Numbered from the stretch's first letter, positions 7,982-16,918 are shown. The stretch is DNA of 64,000 bases from JAAYDH01 sp035353055 (GCA_035353055.1 DAOPYW010000001.1:1-64000); one strand, 5' to 3'. Notes: generated by a model not told the origin, from the letters alone. Numbers and translations: made by a program.

Positions 7982-9772
7982 ATGGCGTTTGATGAAAGCT
8001 TAATTAACGACGTATTAGATCATGCGGATATCGTCCACGTGATATCCTCTTTTATTCCCGTCAATAAAAAAGGAAAGAACTATATCGCCAAATGTCCTTT
8101 TCATGACGACACCAATCCTTCGATGAGCATCAGCCCCGAAAGAAAGATGTTCAAATGCTTCGTCTGTGGAACTGGTGGTTCCGCGATTTCGTTCGTTCAA
8201 AAATACCTGCATATTTCCTTTATCGAAGCGATGAAAAAAGTCGCGGATATATCAGGTTATCACGATGAGAGACTAGACAGGAAACAAGCCTATGTCAAAC
8301 CCGAAGATCCCGAGAAAGTACCACTTTTAAAGTGCTTAAAAGATTTGACGCTATATTATCAATACGCTCTGAATACTGCCGAAGGCAAAGAAGGTTCCGA
8401 TTATTTTAAAAGCCGCCACCTTGACAGCGCCATTCAAGCCAAATTCCAATTAGGCTATGCCTTTAAAGATGGTCAGGCTACCTGCCAATTTCTCATCAAT
8501 AAAGGACATTCGGTCAAAACTTTAGAAGATGTCGGCATCGCGACTTTGATCAATGGCGTTTACACCGATAAAAATCAGGGGAGAGCCATCTTTCCTATTT
8601 GGGACACTGAAGGTCAAGTCATCGGCTACAGCGCCCGAAGAATCGGCGAAGGTCCGGAGGCTAAATATGTCAACTCTCCTGAAACGCATCTCTTTCATAA
8701 GAGCAATGTCTTATATAACTATCACATCGCAAAGGAAAAGGCTCGAATCGCGAACTGCGTTTATGTCTGCGAAGGATTTATGGATGTTTTCGCCCTATCA
8801 AAGATTGGCATCGACCACGCTGTCGCCTTGATGGGCACAGCTCTTTCTAGCGAGCATATCGCTATGCTTCGGCTTCTCAATGTTGAAGTCCGCCTTTGCC
8901 TCGATGGCGACTTGCCTGGACAAACAGCAATGATGAAAGCGAGCAAAATGCTCCAAGAAGCGCAAGTTCCCTGCATGATCGTCGATAATCAGGGAAGCAT
9001 CGAAGATCCCGATGACATCTTAAATAATCGAGGAGAAGAAGCCCTGAAGTTCTATTTGCAAAAGCTCCTAAATCGCGTGGATTTTGCACTTAAATATTTC
9101 CAGAGAAGCAATCCTTTAAAAACCGCGGAACAGAAAAAGCAATTAATCAGCGAATTTATTCCCATTTTGCTGAGCATCAAGAGCCAGTTGGATTTGGATA
9201 ATTATCTTCATCAATTATCCAGTGTAACTGGTTATGACATCGATAGCCTTCGCTCATTGCTCAAGCGCATTCGCAACGAGCAAGGAATGCAGAAGCCAGA
9301 AGATATTATTCGCTCCTTTCATCCCGAGAGGAAGATTCTTCGCCGTCTTGAGATGGCGGAGCGCGAATTTCTCTATCAGATGTTGCAAAACAAAGAAGCG
9401 ATTTTGTTCTACGAGGACAAGGTCAGCGGTTTTTATGATGAAATCTACCGCCAAATCGCCAATTATCTCGTCGATTATATGCAGAGTCACGGAAAGCTTG
9501 AACCAGTGGATTTATTAGCATCGCTGGAAATGAGCGATCTGCCCGATAAGGAATCGTTCATCAACGAGGTCACCGCTCTATATCTCGAAAAAACTCATCC
9601 GCAAAAGTGCGACCAGCAGCTGCTCAATAACTTATTGGAAGCCATCAACGATGAGAAAGAAAAAATCTTTGAAAAAGATACGCTCGAGCAATCTCTTCAA
9701 GGCAAATCGCAACTCGAACAAGCGCGTATTCTCGCCGAATACAATCGCCGAAAGGCCAAAAAGAATAAATAG
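7982..9772 (+). CDS. dnaG: DNA primase DnaG
   Basis: Makes RNA primers at the fork with DnaB-type helicase. 596 residues. Order: zinc finger (about 38-65: CPFHDDTNPSMS...CFVCGTGG, a C-H-C-C site); RNA polymerase domain with TOPRIM (VCEGFMDVFAL, catalytic Glu; DGDLPGQTA, metal Asp residues at about 250-320); C-terminal helicase-binding helices. ATG 7982 chosen over an in-frame GTG at 7976 because GAGGTG is the Shine-Dalgarno and would overlap the GTG. Twenty bases separate its stop from the rpoD ATG. Confidence 0.97.
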   Translation: MAFDESLINDVLDHADIVHVISSFIPVNKKGKNYIAKCPFHDDTNPSMSISPERKMFKCFVCGTGGSAISFVQKYLHISFIEAMKKVADISGYHDERLDRKQAYVKPEDPEKVPLLKCLKDLTLYYQYALNTAEGKEGSDYFKSRHLDSAIQAKFQLGYAFKDGQATCQFLINKGHSVKTLEDVGIATLINGVYTDKNQGRAIFPIWDTEGQVIGYSARRIGEGPEAKYVNSPETHLFHKSNVLYNYHIAKEKARIANCVYVCEGFMDVFALSKIGIDHAVALMGTALSSEHIAMLRLLNVEVRLCLDGDLPGQTAMMKASKMLQEAQVPCMIVDNQGSIEDPDDILNNRGEEALKFYLQKLLNRVDFALKYFQRSNPLKTAEQKKQLISEFIPILLSIKSQLDLDNYLHQLSSVTGYDIDSLRSLLKRIRNEQGMQKPEDIIRSFHPERKILRRLEMAEREFLYQMLQNKEAILFYEDKVSGFYDEIYRQIANYLVDYMQSHGKLEPVDLLASLEMSDLPDKESFINEVTALYLEKTHPQKCDQQLLNNLLEAINDEKEKIFEKDTLEQSLQGKSQLEQARILAEYNRRKAKKNK

Positions 9773-9792
9773 TTTTATTGGAGGAAACCATT

Positions 9793-11124
9793 ATGGGAAG
9801 AAAACCAAACATTCAAAGTGAAGTAGTAGTCGAAGAAACCGCCAAAAAGAAGCGCGGAAGACCCAAAAAAGAAGCGCAAACGCCTGATACAAAAGTTAAA
9901 AAAGCTAAGATTTCGCCAAAGAAAAAAGATGGGGACATCATGTCTCTAGAAGATGTCGAAATAGAATTATTAAAAAAAGCTAAAGTCACTGGAGTCATTA
10001 GCCAAAGTGAAATATATGATAGTCTTAATACCTACGAATTAGATGATGATGCTGTCAGCGACTTAATGGAGTTTTTCGCCTCCCACGAAATTGAAGTAAC
10101 CAACGACATGGAGGAAGAGGAAGAAGAGGAAGAGGAAGATCTCGATAAGATTGACGAATCGAAGATAAATCTCGAAGAGCCAATCGAAGATGATGATTTC
10201 TTTGTCGATGACTCCGTTAAAGAAGAGGAAGAGGAAGAGGACATCGATGTCGAAAATCTCAACGCTTCTCTCGGCAGCGAAGTCAGAGTCAACGACTCTG
10301 TCAAAATGTATTTAAAAGAAATCGGCAAATTTTCCTTGCTCAAGCCAGAAGAAGAGCCCATCATCGCTAAAAAGGCTGATGAGGGTGATGAAGATGCTAA
10401 GCAAGAATTAATTAACCGCAACCTCCGACTAGTGGTTAATATTGCCAAGCATTATGTCGGCAGAGGCATGGCCTTCCTTGACCTGATTCAAGAAGGCAAT
10501 CTCGGTTTGATGAAAGCCGTCGATAAATTCGACTACACCAAAGGCTACAAGTTTTCGACCTATGCCACCTGGTGGATTCGCCAAGCCATTACCCGCGCGA
10601 TTGCTGACCAAGCGCGCACCATTCGCATTCCCGTCCACATGGTGGAAACCATCAACAAGATGACCAGAGTGCAGAGAACTCTCATCCAGGAATTGGGAAG
10701 AGAGCCAACCGCCGAAGAGATCAGCGATGCTTTAAATGGCGATCTCTCTCCAAAGCGCATTCGCGAGATTCAAAGAATCGCGATGGAGCCAGTCTCCTTA
10801 GAAACTCCAATTGGAGAAGAAGATGATTCTCATCTCGGAGACTTTATCGAAGATAAAGAATCAGAATCTCCCACTGAATACACCACAAGACAATTATTAA
10901 AAGAAGAGCTCTATTCCATATTAAAAGATCTGTCAGATCGCGAAGAGAGAGTGATTCGCCTTCGCTATGGGCTCGATGACAATCGCCCCCGCACTTTGGA
11001 AGAAGTCGGCCGCGAATTTGGCGTCACTCGCGAAAGAATTCGCCAGATTGAGGCTAAAGCCATCCGCAAATTACGCCATCCGACTCGCAGCAAGAGACTC
11101 GGAGATTATAAAGGCAAGATTTAA
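9793..11124 (+). CDS. rpoD: Primary RNA polymerase sigma factor RpoD (SigA)
   Basis: Housekeeping sigma-70 group 1 factor. 443 residues. N terminus: basic AT-hook-like KKKRGRPKK (about 18-26), region 1.1-like helices, then two long Glu/Asp runs (about 107-155). Region 1.2 VRVNDSVKMYLKEIGKFSLL; region 2 NRNLRLVVNIAKHYVGRGM...DLIQEGNLGLMKAVDKFD; 2.4 KGYKFSTYATWWIRQAITRA (-10 recognition); region 3; region 4.2 EEVGREFGVTRERIRQIE (-35 recognition). ATG 9793 follows GGAGG at 9780-9784; a TTG at 9778 overlapping that Shine-Dalgarno is rejected. A paralogue starts nine bases downstream (11134). This copy keeps canonical regions 1.2 and 3, so I take it as the true SigA. Confidence 0.96.
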   Translation: MGRKPNIQSEVVVEETAKKKRGRPKKEAQTPDTKVKKAKISPKKKDGDIMSLEDVEIELLKKAKVTGVISQSEIYDSLNTYELDDDAVSDLMEFFASHEIEVTNDMEEEEEEEEEDLDKIDESKINLEEPIEDDDFFVDDSVKEEEEEEDIDVENLNASLGSEVRVNDSVKMYLKEIGKFSLLKPEEEPIIAKKADEGDEDAKQELINRNLRLVVNIAKHYVGRGMAFLDLIQEGNLGLMKAVDKFDYTKGYKFSTYATWWIRQAITRAIADQARTIRIPVHMVETINKMTRVQRTLIQELGREPTAEEISDALNGDLSPKRIREIQRIAMEPVSLETPIGEEDDSHLGDFIEDKESESPTEYTTRQLLKEELYSILKDLSDREERVIRLRYGLDDNRPRTLEEVGREFGVTRERIRQIEAKAIRKLRHPTRSKRLGDYKGKI

Positions 11125-11133
11125 GGGCGAAAA

Positions 11134-12390
11134 GTGAATAGAAAAGAAAGTTCAGTACCTATAAAAAAGAGGAGGGGGAGACCAAGCCAAACTCTCGAAG
11201 AGAAACTGCTTGGAAAAGCCATCAATTCTCATCCTCATTTTTTTCCGCTCACCCGAAATTCTCCTATTGATTTAAAAGCTATTGAGCAACGTTTTTCAGA
11301 AATACATCAATCCAAAGGCGAAATTTTGCAGAGCGAAGTTGATGAAGTTATTTCCTCTTTTCGCCTCGAAGAAGACGATATCGAAAGATTGACTAATTTT
11401 CTTCTTTCTCAGTGCAAGATTAGCGATGATGACGAAGAAGAACTCGATGAATTTGAAGATGAAAAAATGCTTTTTGATGACAGCGAAAAAGAAGTTCTCA
11501 TCAGCGAGGAAAGCCGATCTAGCGACTATCCGTTAGAAGAGATTAAATCGACCGATTCAGTGCGCATCTATCTCCATGATGCCGCGCGTTTTCCCCTTCT
11601 CACAACCACGCAAGAATTGGCGGTTGCCAAGCGAATCGCTGAAGGTGATGAAGAGGCTAAAAATGAGCTGATTAATCATAACCTACGATTAGTTGTCAAT
11701 AATGCGAAGAAATACATCGGCAGAGGCATTGCCTTGCTCGACTTAATTCAAGAGGGAAACTGCGGCTTGATGAAAGCCGTCGATAAATTCGACTACACCA
11801 AAGGCTACAAGTTCTCAACCTATGCCACCTGGTGGATTCGCCAAGCCATTACCCGCGCGATTGCTGACCAAGCGCGCACCATTAGGTTGCCAGTTCATAT
11901 CGTCGAGAGAATGAATAAAATCAATAAAGCCAAGACGAATTTCTTAAGAGATAATGGAAGGGAAGCTTCCGCCGAAGAAATCAGCGCATCGCTGAAGGGA
12001 GTTCTCTCCGCAAAAGAGATTATAGAAACGCAGAGATTGACCATGGATACAGTATCGATGGACCTTCCAGTTGGCGATGATGAAGGTTCGCGCCTCGGGG
12101 ATTTTTTAGAAGACAAAAACATCGAATCTCCCAGCGACTACGCTTCGAGAAATCAATTGAGAGAAAAGCTCGATTCCATTCTTTCTTATCTCACTGAAAA
12201 GGAGGAGAGAGTCATACGCCTTCGCTACGGATTAGACGATAATTGCCCTCGTACTTTAGAAGAAGTTGGCCGCGAATTTGGCGTCACTCGCGAAAGAATT
12301 CGCCAGATTGAGGCTAAAGCCATTCGCAAGATGAGAGCGAGCCAGAAAAAAGAAAAATACGATGATTATCGAGGAGGTATTTATGATTAA
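11134..12390 (+). CDS. Second RpoD-like sigma-70 factor (tandem paralogue)
   Basis: 418 residues, colinear with the upstream rpoD: AT-hook-like KKRRGRPSQ near the N terminus, a region-1.1-like helical block, an acidic run, then regions 1.2-4.2. The -10-reading segment (KGYKFSTYATWWIRQAITRAIADQ part) and the -35 helix (GREFGVTRERIRQIE) are identical to RpoD, so it should read the same promoters. It differs in region 1.2 (DSVRIYLHDAARFPLL), region 3 (INKAKTNFLRDNGREAS) and the N terminus. Start is GTG 11134 behind AAGGG. Its end overlaps trmK by 8 bases. Blocks at 11767-11883 and 12268-12323 are nearly or fully identical in DNA to rpoD, including synonymous sites, unlike the rest. Group 1 or 2 status is unclear: it could be a stationary or stress alternative. 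Confidence 0.93.
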   Translation: MNRKESSVPIKKRRGRPSQTLEEKLLGKAINSHPHFFPLTRNSPIDLKAIEQRFSEIHQSKGEILQSEVDEVISSFRLEEDDIERLTNFLLSQCKISDDDEEELDEFEDEKMLFDDSEKEVLISEESRSSDYPLEEIKSTDSVRIYLHDAARFPLLTTTQELAVAKRIAEGDEEAKNELINHNLRLVVNNAKKYIGRGIALLDLIQEGNCGLMKAVDKFDYTKGYKFSTYATWWIRQAITRAIADQARTIRLPVHIVERMNKINKAKTNFLRDNGREASAEEISASLKGVLSAKEIIETQRLTMDTVSMDLPVGDDEGSRLGDFLEDKNIESPSDYASRNQLREKLDSILSYLTEKEERVIRLRYGLDDNCPRTLEEVGREFGVTRERIRQIEAKAIRKMRASQKKEKYDDYRGGIYD

Positions 12391-13045
12391 ACTATCACTT
12401 CGTCTCGAGACAATCCTCGAGATGACACCAGTCAGTGTCGTGGCCGACGTCGGCAGCGACCATGGCAAACTAATGATCGCATTATATGAGTCGGGCAAAA
12501 TCACCCATGGTTACGCCATTGAAAACAAAAAAGGCCCATATGACCGGCTGGTAAAAGCCTTGTCAAAAGAGAAATTAGAGGACATTGTTGTCCCGCTATT
12601 TTCTGATGGCATTTCGGAATTGCCAAGCTGCGTCAACACTGTAATCATCGCTGGAATGGGCGGAGATTCTATCATTAAAATTTTGAAAGATCATCCCAAG
12701 AAATTAGAGAAAGTGCAGACCATCATCATCGATGCTCACAGCCAGCTTAAAGAGGTCCGCGATCAAATCACCAAAATGGGTTTTATCATCGCTGATGAAA
12801 GGATGATCAAAGAAGAAGAAATTTATTACGAAATCATTCGTTTTATACGCTCAGAGATTGCTTTTTATAGCGAAGAGGACTTAACCTTCGGGCCTATATT
12901 AAGAGTCGAAAAAAATGCCGCTTTTAAAGAGAAGTATCATTCCCGAATTGCCGAGATTGATCACCTGATGAGAAAGCACAATATGCCAGCCAGTCGCCTC
13001 GCGGAATTGAAGCGTGAAAAAGACATCATCGAAGGGATTATTTGA
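12383..13045 (+). CDS. trmK: tRNA (adenine22-N1)-methyltransferase TrmK
   Basis: SAM-dependent methylation of A22 in bacterial tRNAs. 220 residues. Rossmann motif I VADVGSDHGKL (about 22-32), motif IV IIAGMGGDSI, IIIDAHSQ, and a C-terminal helical coiled-coil segment, as in B. subtilis YqfN. ATG 12383 follows GAGGAGG; it overlaps the end of the second sigma gene by 8 bases (ATGATTAA). The rpoD-trmK-nif3 order is the Bacillales arrangement. Confidence 0.92.
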   Translation: MIKLSLRLETILEMTPVSVVADVGSDHGKLMIALYESGKITHGYAIENKKGPYDRLVKALSKEKLEDIVVPLFSDGISELPSCVNTVIIAGMGGDSIIKILKDHPKKLEKVQTIIIDAHSQLKEVRDQITKMGFIIADERMIKEEEIYYEIIRFIRSEIAFYSEEDLTFGPILRVEKNAAFKEKYHSRIAEIDHLMRKHNMPASRLAELKREKDIIEGII

Positions 13046-13046
13046 T

Positions 13047-13811
13047 ATGAATTTCAAATCTTTTTTGGCCTTGATGGCTAAGCGCTTTCCGAAGCGTTTA
13101 GCTGAACCATTTGACCGAGTCGGGTTGATGACCGGCCAACTTCCTGAAAATGTTAACAAGGTACTTTTATGCTTGGATTTAGATTGGGAGCTATTGCCGA
13201 TGGTAAAACAATCTAAACCAGATTTCATCATCACTCACCATCCTTTTATCTTTGGCACAAAGTACCAAGTGTTCAAAAAAGATGAGAGCAAGCGCTTGCT
13301 CTGTGAGGAAATTGATAAATTAGGAATTCCCGTCTATAGTTTTCACACTAATTTTGATGCTGGTGTCGGGGGTATGAACGATGCATTAACTAATGCTTTA
13401 GGTTTAAAAGACATCTATACTCCAATCGATAATCCCATGATGCGAATCGGCTTTTTAGAAGAAGAGATGGATATTTTCTCTTTTGCAAGCTATGCGAAGC
13501 ATCGGTTGGATGTAAACTATGGCTTATTGATTCATGAAGGCCATCCGATAATTGGAAAGGTCGGAATAATTGGTGGTGGAGGCAGCCGAGACTGGGAAGT
13601 CGCTCAAAAAGAAGGATGCGACATCTACATTTCTGGCGATGTTCCTCACCATGTTCGACGAGATATCGTAAACGCTCAATTCAATTATTTAGATTTGCCT
13701 CACGAAATTGAAAAAATCTTCATGCCTACCATGGAAAAGTATTTGCTCAGCATTGACAAAGACTTAGTGATTCAGTCTTATGATCACGAGCGGTTGCCAA
13801 AAATTATTTGA
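13047..13811 (+). CDS. Nif3-like dinuclear metal-centre protein (YqfO family)
   Basis: Member of the Nif3/GTP cyclohydrolase 1 type 2 homologue family, of uncertain function. 254 residues, the short form without the central CutA-like insert of B. subtilis YqfO. Metal-binding residues are visible: ITHHPFIF (His-His), FHTNFDA, and a C-terminal H-x3-E (LPHEIEK). IIGGGGSRDW is the conserved glycine loop. ATG 13047 is one base after the trmK stop. Its 3' end overlaps the convergent ispH by 8 bases. Confidence 0.9.
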   Translation: MNFKSFLALMAKRFPKRLAEPFDRVGLMTGQLPENVNKVLLCLDLDWELLPMVKQSKPDFIITHHPFIFGTKYQVFKKDESKRLLCEEIDKLGIPVYSFHTNFDAGVGGMNDALTNALGLKDIYTPIDNPMMRIGFLEEEMDIFSFASYAKHRLDVNYGLLIHEGHPIIGKVGIIGGGGSRDWEVAQKEGCDIYISGDVPHHVRRDIVNAQFNYLDLPHEIEKIFMPTMEKYLLSIDKDLVIQSYDHERLPKII

Positions 13812-14652
13812 TATTAGCTAAACTATTTTGAATTTCTTCAATCAGCGATAGCGGTGTGCTAGCGCTGCTAGATATAACAATATGTTTTTTATTCTTTAAG
13901 AGAGTCCTGGGCAATTGTTCAGGATTTTCTATAAGAAGAACATCAATTTCTGGGTGGCGAGATAAGGCGATTTCATAAAGCCTTTTGGCATTGCTGCTTT
14001 TTTCGCTTCCGACAATGATGATGGCGTCGACATCTTCATCGAGATGAAATAGGGCTTCTTGCCGACTCCTGGTGGCTTGGCATATTTCATTGGTGAAGCG
14101 AGCGTTGGGAAAATGCTTCTTGATTTCTTGATGGATTTCATTTAGAGAAAGAAAATTTAAAGTCGTTTGATTGATGACTAGCGGCGAAGGATCGATGACA
14201 GCATCAAAGTTAAACTCATCATCAATTGGGTAAACAAAAATATTACTGGTATAGGAAGTGGCGGCCGCTGTCTCGGGATGAGAGACATAGCCGATATAGA
14301 TTACTTGATGGTGGTGTTTTTCTTCTTTGATGATAGCGGATAGATTTTTCTTCACGAGTGGGCAGACAGCATCATAGATGATTAGCTTTTTCTCTCTGGC
14401 TATTTGCTCATGCTCCTTTTCGTGGCCGTGAGCGGTGAAAATAAGCACGCTTTCTGCTGGAGCATCTTCGATATTTTCAATCATTCCAATGCCGTGTTGC
14501 TTTAGAAAAGCAATGACATAAGAATTATGGACTAACATTCCTAAAACATTGATCGCTTGGCGAGGGTGTTTTTCTTTGATGGACAAAGCTAAAGAAATGG
14601 CTTGGTTCACACCAGCGCAATATCCTTTTGGTTCTAAAATGGTTATTTTCAT
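13804..14652 (-). CDS. ispH: 4-hydroxy-3-methylbut-2-enyl diphosphate reductase IspH
   Basis: Last step of the MEP pathway: reduces HMBPP to IPP and DMAPP with a [4Fe-4S] cluster. 282 residues. The three cluster cysteines are present: GYCAGV (Cys12), DAVCPLV (about 96) and NEICQATRSRQ (about 193). Conserved HNSYV, TAHGH and NQTTL are also visible. The C terminus is convergent with, and overlaps, nif3. The upstream 56-base gap to nfo holds a palindromic -10 that could serve both directions. No Shine-Dalgarno precedes its ATG. Confidence 0.96.
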   Translation of the reverse strand: MKITILEPKGYCAGVNQAISLALSIKEKHPRQAINVLGMLVHNSYVIAFLKQHGIGMIENIEDAPAESVLIFTAHGHEKEHEQIAREKKLIIYDAVCPLVKKNLSAIIKEEKHHHQVIYIGYVSHPETAAATSYTSNIFVYPIDDEFNFDAVIDPSPLVINQTTLNFLSLNEIHQEIKKHFPNARFTNEICQATRSRQEALFHLDEDVDAIIIVGSEKSSNAKRLYEIALSRHPEIDVLLIENPEQLPRTLLKNKKHIVISSSASTPLSLIEEIQNSLANIK

Positions 14653-14657
14653 CGCGT

Positions 14658-14692
14658 TTGTCCACTCATCAATTCTTATTTATGTTAACATA
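14658..14692 (+). promoter_or_regulatory. Promoter of nfo with palindromic -10 (divergent with ispH)
   Basis: TTGTCC (14658-14663), 17-bp spacer, TATGTT (14681-14686). The -10 lies in the perfect palindrome TATGTTAACATA (14681-14692), so the same bases give a TATGTT on the minus strand facing ispH. The same TATGTT-in-palindrome design is found before secDF. Confidence 0.5.
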
Positions 14693-14708
14693 ACTAGGAG
14701 GATTTTAT

Positions 14709-15596
14709 ATGAAAAATGAAGATATCTTAATTGGCTCACATGTTTCCATGGCGACCCCCGATTTTTATTTAGGCTCGGTCCAAGAAGCTTTGAGTTATGG
14801 AGCGAATGCTTTCATGTTTTATACTGGAGCACCTCAGAACAGCTATCGAAAGCCTCTCGAAGAGCTCAAGATAAAAGAGGGATATGATTTAATCAAAAAA
14901 GCGGGATTGGATGAGACAAAAATTGTCGTTCACGCCCCCTATATCATCAACTTAGCAAATCGCAGTCGACCCGAACTATACCAATCTTCAAAGGACATGA
15001 TTCTAAAAGAAATCCGAAGGACTAGCGGCTTTCATGTCTCGGTTTTAGTCCTGCATCCTGGCGCATATGTCAGCCAGGCGAAGAACGAAGCCATCGCTGC
15101 TTTAGTGGACGCGCTGGATGAAGTGCTCGATATCGATGGAACGAATGTAAAAATTGCCATTGAGACTATGGCTGGTAAAGGCACCGAAATCGGCACGACA
15201 TTCGAAGAAGTCAGGCAAATTATCAATGCTAGTCGCCATCAAGACCGCTTAGGTGCTTGCCTCGACACCTGTCACATTAATGATGCGGGTTACGATGTGC
15301 ATGATGTTGATCATGTTTTAAAAAAATTCGATGAAATCATCGGCTTAAATCGCCTTTTGGTAGTGCATCTCAACGACAGCAAAAACGAGAAAGGCGCTCA
15401 TAAAGATCGCCATGAAAATATCGGTTATGGGACCATCGGTTTTGAGACACTCAGCGCCTATGCCCATCATCCATTGTTAGTTAATGTTCCTAAAATATTG
15501 GAGACTCCATATGTCAATGGGCGTCCACCTTATAAGGAAGAAATAAAAATGCTCAAAGAGAATCGCTTTGAGCAAAATTGGAAACAGAATTTCTAA
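14709..15596 (+). CDS. nfo: Endonuclease IV (AP endonuclease)
   Basis: Zinc-dependent apurinic/apyrimidinic endonuclease for base-excision repair. 295 residues, normal. TIM-barrel AP2 signatures: GSHVSM near the N terminus, VLHPGAY (about 115), CLDTCHINDAGYDV (about 180-193), and VVHLNDSKNEKGAHKDRHENIG (zinc His and Asp). ATG 14709 behind AGGAGG. Its stop codon abuts the stop of the convergent ispG with no spacer or terminator between. Confidence 0.96.
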   Translation: MKNEDILIGSHVSMATPDFYLGSVQEALSYGANAFMFYTGAPQNSYRKPLEELKIKEGYDLIKKAGLDETKIVVHAPYIINLANRSRPELYQSSKDMILKEIRRTSGFHVSVLVLHPGAYVSQAKNEAIAALVDALDEVLDIDGTNVKIAIETMAGKGTEIGTTFEEVRQIINASRHQDRLGACLDTCHINDAGYDVHDVDHVLKKFDEIIGLNRLLVVHLNDSKNEKGAHKDRHENIGYGTIGFETLSAYAHHPLLVNVPKILETPYVNGRPPYKEEIKMLKENRFEQNWKQNF

Positions 15597-16649
15597 TTAC
15601 ATTTTCTCGATTTCGGAAATCAAGGTTTCAAAAGCGATGTCTTCTGGGACCTTTTTTATTACTTTATCTTTTTTAAAGATAACAAATTCATGATTTCCAC
15701 CCGCGATTCCGATGTCAGCGTTTTTTGCTTCGCCAGGACCATTCACCACACATCCCATCACTGCGACATGAATAGGCTTGTGGACTTTCTCAAGATACTC
15801 CATGACTTTTTCAGCAATTTTCAAGACATCCACCTGTGTTCTTCCACAGGTTGGGCATGCCACTAATGTGGGGTAATCGGGATATAAGTCCAAGTCGTGT
15901 AATAAGCGTTTAGCAGCGATGATTTCATCTCTTGGATCTCCAGAGATAGAAATGCGAATAGAATCGCCAATTCCCTCGAGAAGAAGAGGAGCTAAACCAG
16001 CTGAGCTGCGTATCAGCGAAATATCTTTAAAGCCCGCTTCTGTGATGCCTAAATGAAGGGGATATGGAAAAGTTTTGGCAGCTAATCGATTGGCTTCAAT
16101 CGTCTGCTTGATATCGGACCCTTTAAGGGAGATGACAATATCGTAAAAACCAAGGCTTTCTAAAATATCGACATGCTTTTGTGCTGACTTAACTAAATCA
16201 GCGCCAGTGTATTGATGAGAGTAATCGTGGATAGATTTGTCGAGGGATCCGGAGTTGACTCCGATGCGAATGGGAATGTGTTTAGTTTTAGCTAAGTCAA
16301 CAACCTTCTTAATATTATCTAAAGAGCCGATGTTGCCAGGATTTAATCGAATTTTATCCGCTCCATTTTCCATAGCTAATAATGCAAGGCGATAATCAAA
16401 ATGAATGTCAGCAACAAGAGGAATGCTGATGTGCTTTTTGATTTCTGATATGGCTTTCGCATCTGCTTCGTCCATCACAGAAACGCGCATTAAATCAGCC
16501 CCTAAGGCTGCGCATTCATTGATTTGATTGATGACCATTTCGGTTTTTTCGGTTTTGACATTGCACATTGACTGAATTAAAACGCGGTTTTGTCCACCGA
16601 GAGTAATGCTGGCGATTTTGACCGGTCGAGTCTGGCTTCGATAATTCAT
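15597..16649 (-). CDS. ispG: 4-hydroxy-3-methylbut-2-en-1-yl diphosphate synthase IspG
   Basis: Sixth MEP step: converts MEcPP to HMBPP with a [4Fe-4S] cluster and flavodoxin or ferredoxin. About 350 residues: TIM barrel (LRPGNIG-like IRLNPGNIG, LGITEAG), then the cluster domain with ACPTCGR and MGCVVNGPGEAK, giving the three Cys and the Glu ligand. Starts are possible at 16664, 16655 and 16649. I choose 16649: a perfect TATAAT ends exactly six bases upstream, making the transcript leaderless from that ATG, and the family usually begins at this point (R-x-x-TRPVKI). Confidence 0.95.
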   Translation of the reverse strand: MNYRSQTRPVKIASITLGGQNRVLIQSMCNVKTEKTEMVINQINECAALGADLMRVSVMDEADAKAISEIKKHISIPLVADIHFDYRLALLAMENGADKIRLNPGNIGSLDNIKKVVDLAKTKHIPIRIGVNSGSLDKSIHDYSHQYTGADLVKSAQKHVDILESLGFYDIVISLKGSDIKQTIEANRLAAKTFPYPLHLGITEAGFKDISLIRSSAGLAPLLLEGIGDSIRISISGDPRDEIIAAKRLLHDLDLYPDYPTLVACPTCGRTQVDVLKIAEKVMEYLEKVHKPIHVAVMGCVVNGPGEAKNADIGIAGGNHEFVIFKKDKVIKKVPEDIAFETLISEIEKM

Positions 16650-16655
16650 GGACAT

Positions 16656-16661
16656 ATTATA
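16656..16661 (-). promoter_or_regulatory. TATAAT -10 of ispG, leaderless start
   Basis: On the minus strand TATAAT (16661-16656) is followed by ATGTCC and then the ATG at 16649, so +1 is predicted at the A of the start codon. There is no Shine-Dalgarno. A TTGAGA lies 20 bp upstream (poor spacing). Confidence 0.55.
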
Positions 16662-16695
16662 CATTACGAGTAATGAAATAGTCTCAAAAATATGT

Positions 16696-16723
16696 TTGCA
16701 TATCTAGTTATCTATGATAAGAT
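16696..16723 (+). promoter_or_regulatory. Promoter of rpmG
   Basis: TTGCAT (16696-16701), 16-bp spacer, TAAGAT (16718-16723). It is divergent from the ispG promoter. The leader carries AAGGAG before the ATG at 16752. Confidence 0.55.
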
Positions 16724-16751
16724 ATAAAACGACTTTAAGGAGACAAGTACT

Positions 16752-16916
16752 ATGGCAAAAGATGATCGAATCTCGTTGACATTAAAATGCAGTGAATGTG
16801 GCGAAGAGAACTATCTCACATCCAAAAATAAAAAGCATAAACCCGATCGTTTGGAGTTGAAAAAATATTGCTCTCGATGCAAAAAGATGACGCTCCACCG
16901 CGAGAAGAAGAAATAA
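16752..16916 (+). CDS. rpmG: 50S ribosomal protein L33
   Basis: 54-residue ribosomal protein. Two CxxC pairs (CSEC at 13-16 and CSRC at 40-43) mark the zinc-binding L33 type; the central NKKHKPDRLELKKYC is the family signature. ATG 16752 behind AAGGAG. The usual partners secE and nusG do not follow; the gene has its own promoter and terminator. Confidence 0.93.
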   Translation: MAKDDRISLTLKCSECGEENYLTSKNKKHKPDRLELKKYCSRCKKMTLHREKKK

Positions 16917-16918
16917 AA

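Noticed and set aside
10032..10448. 138-codon Ser-rich minus-strand ORF opposite rpoD
   Set aside because: It is the antisense shadow of the GAA/GAG-rich acidic stretch of rpoD; no Shine-Dalgarno.
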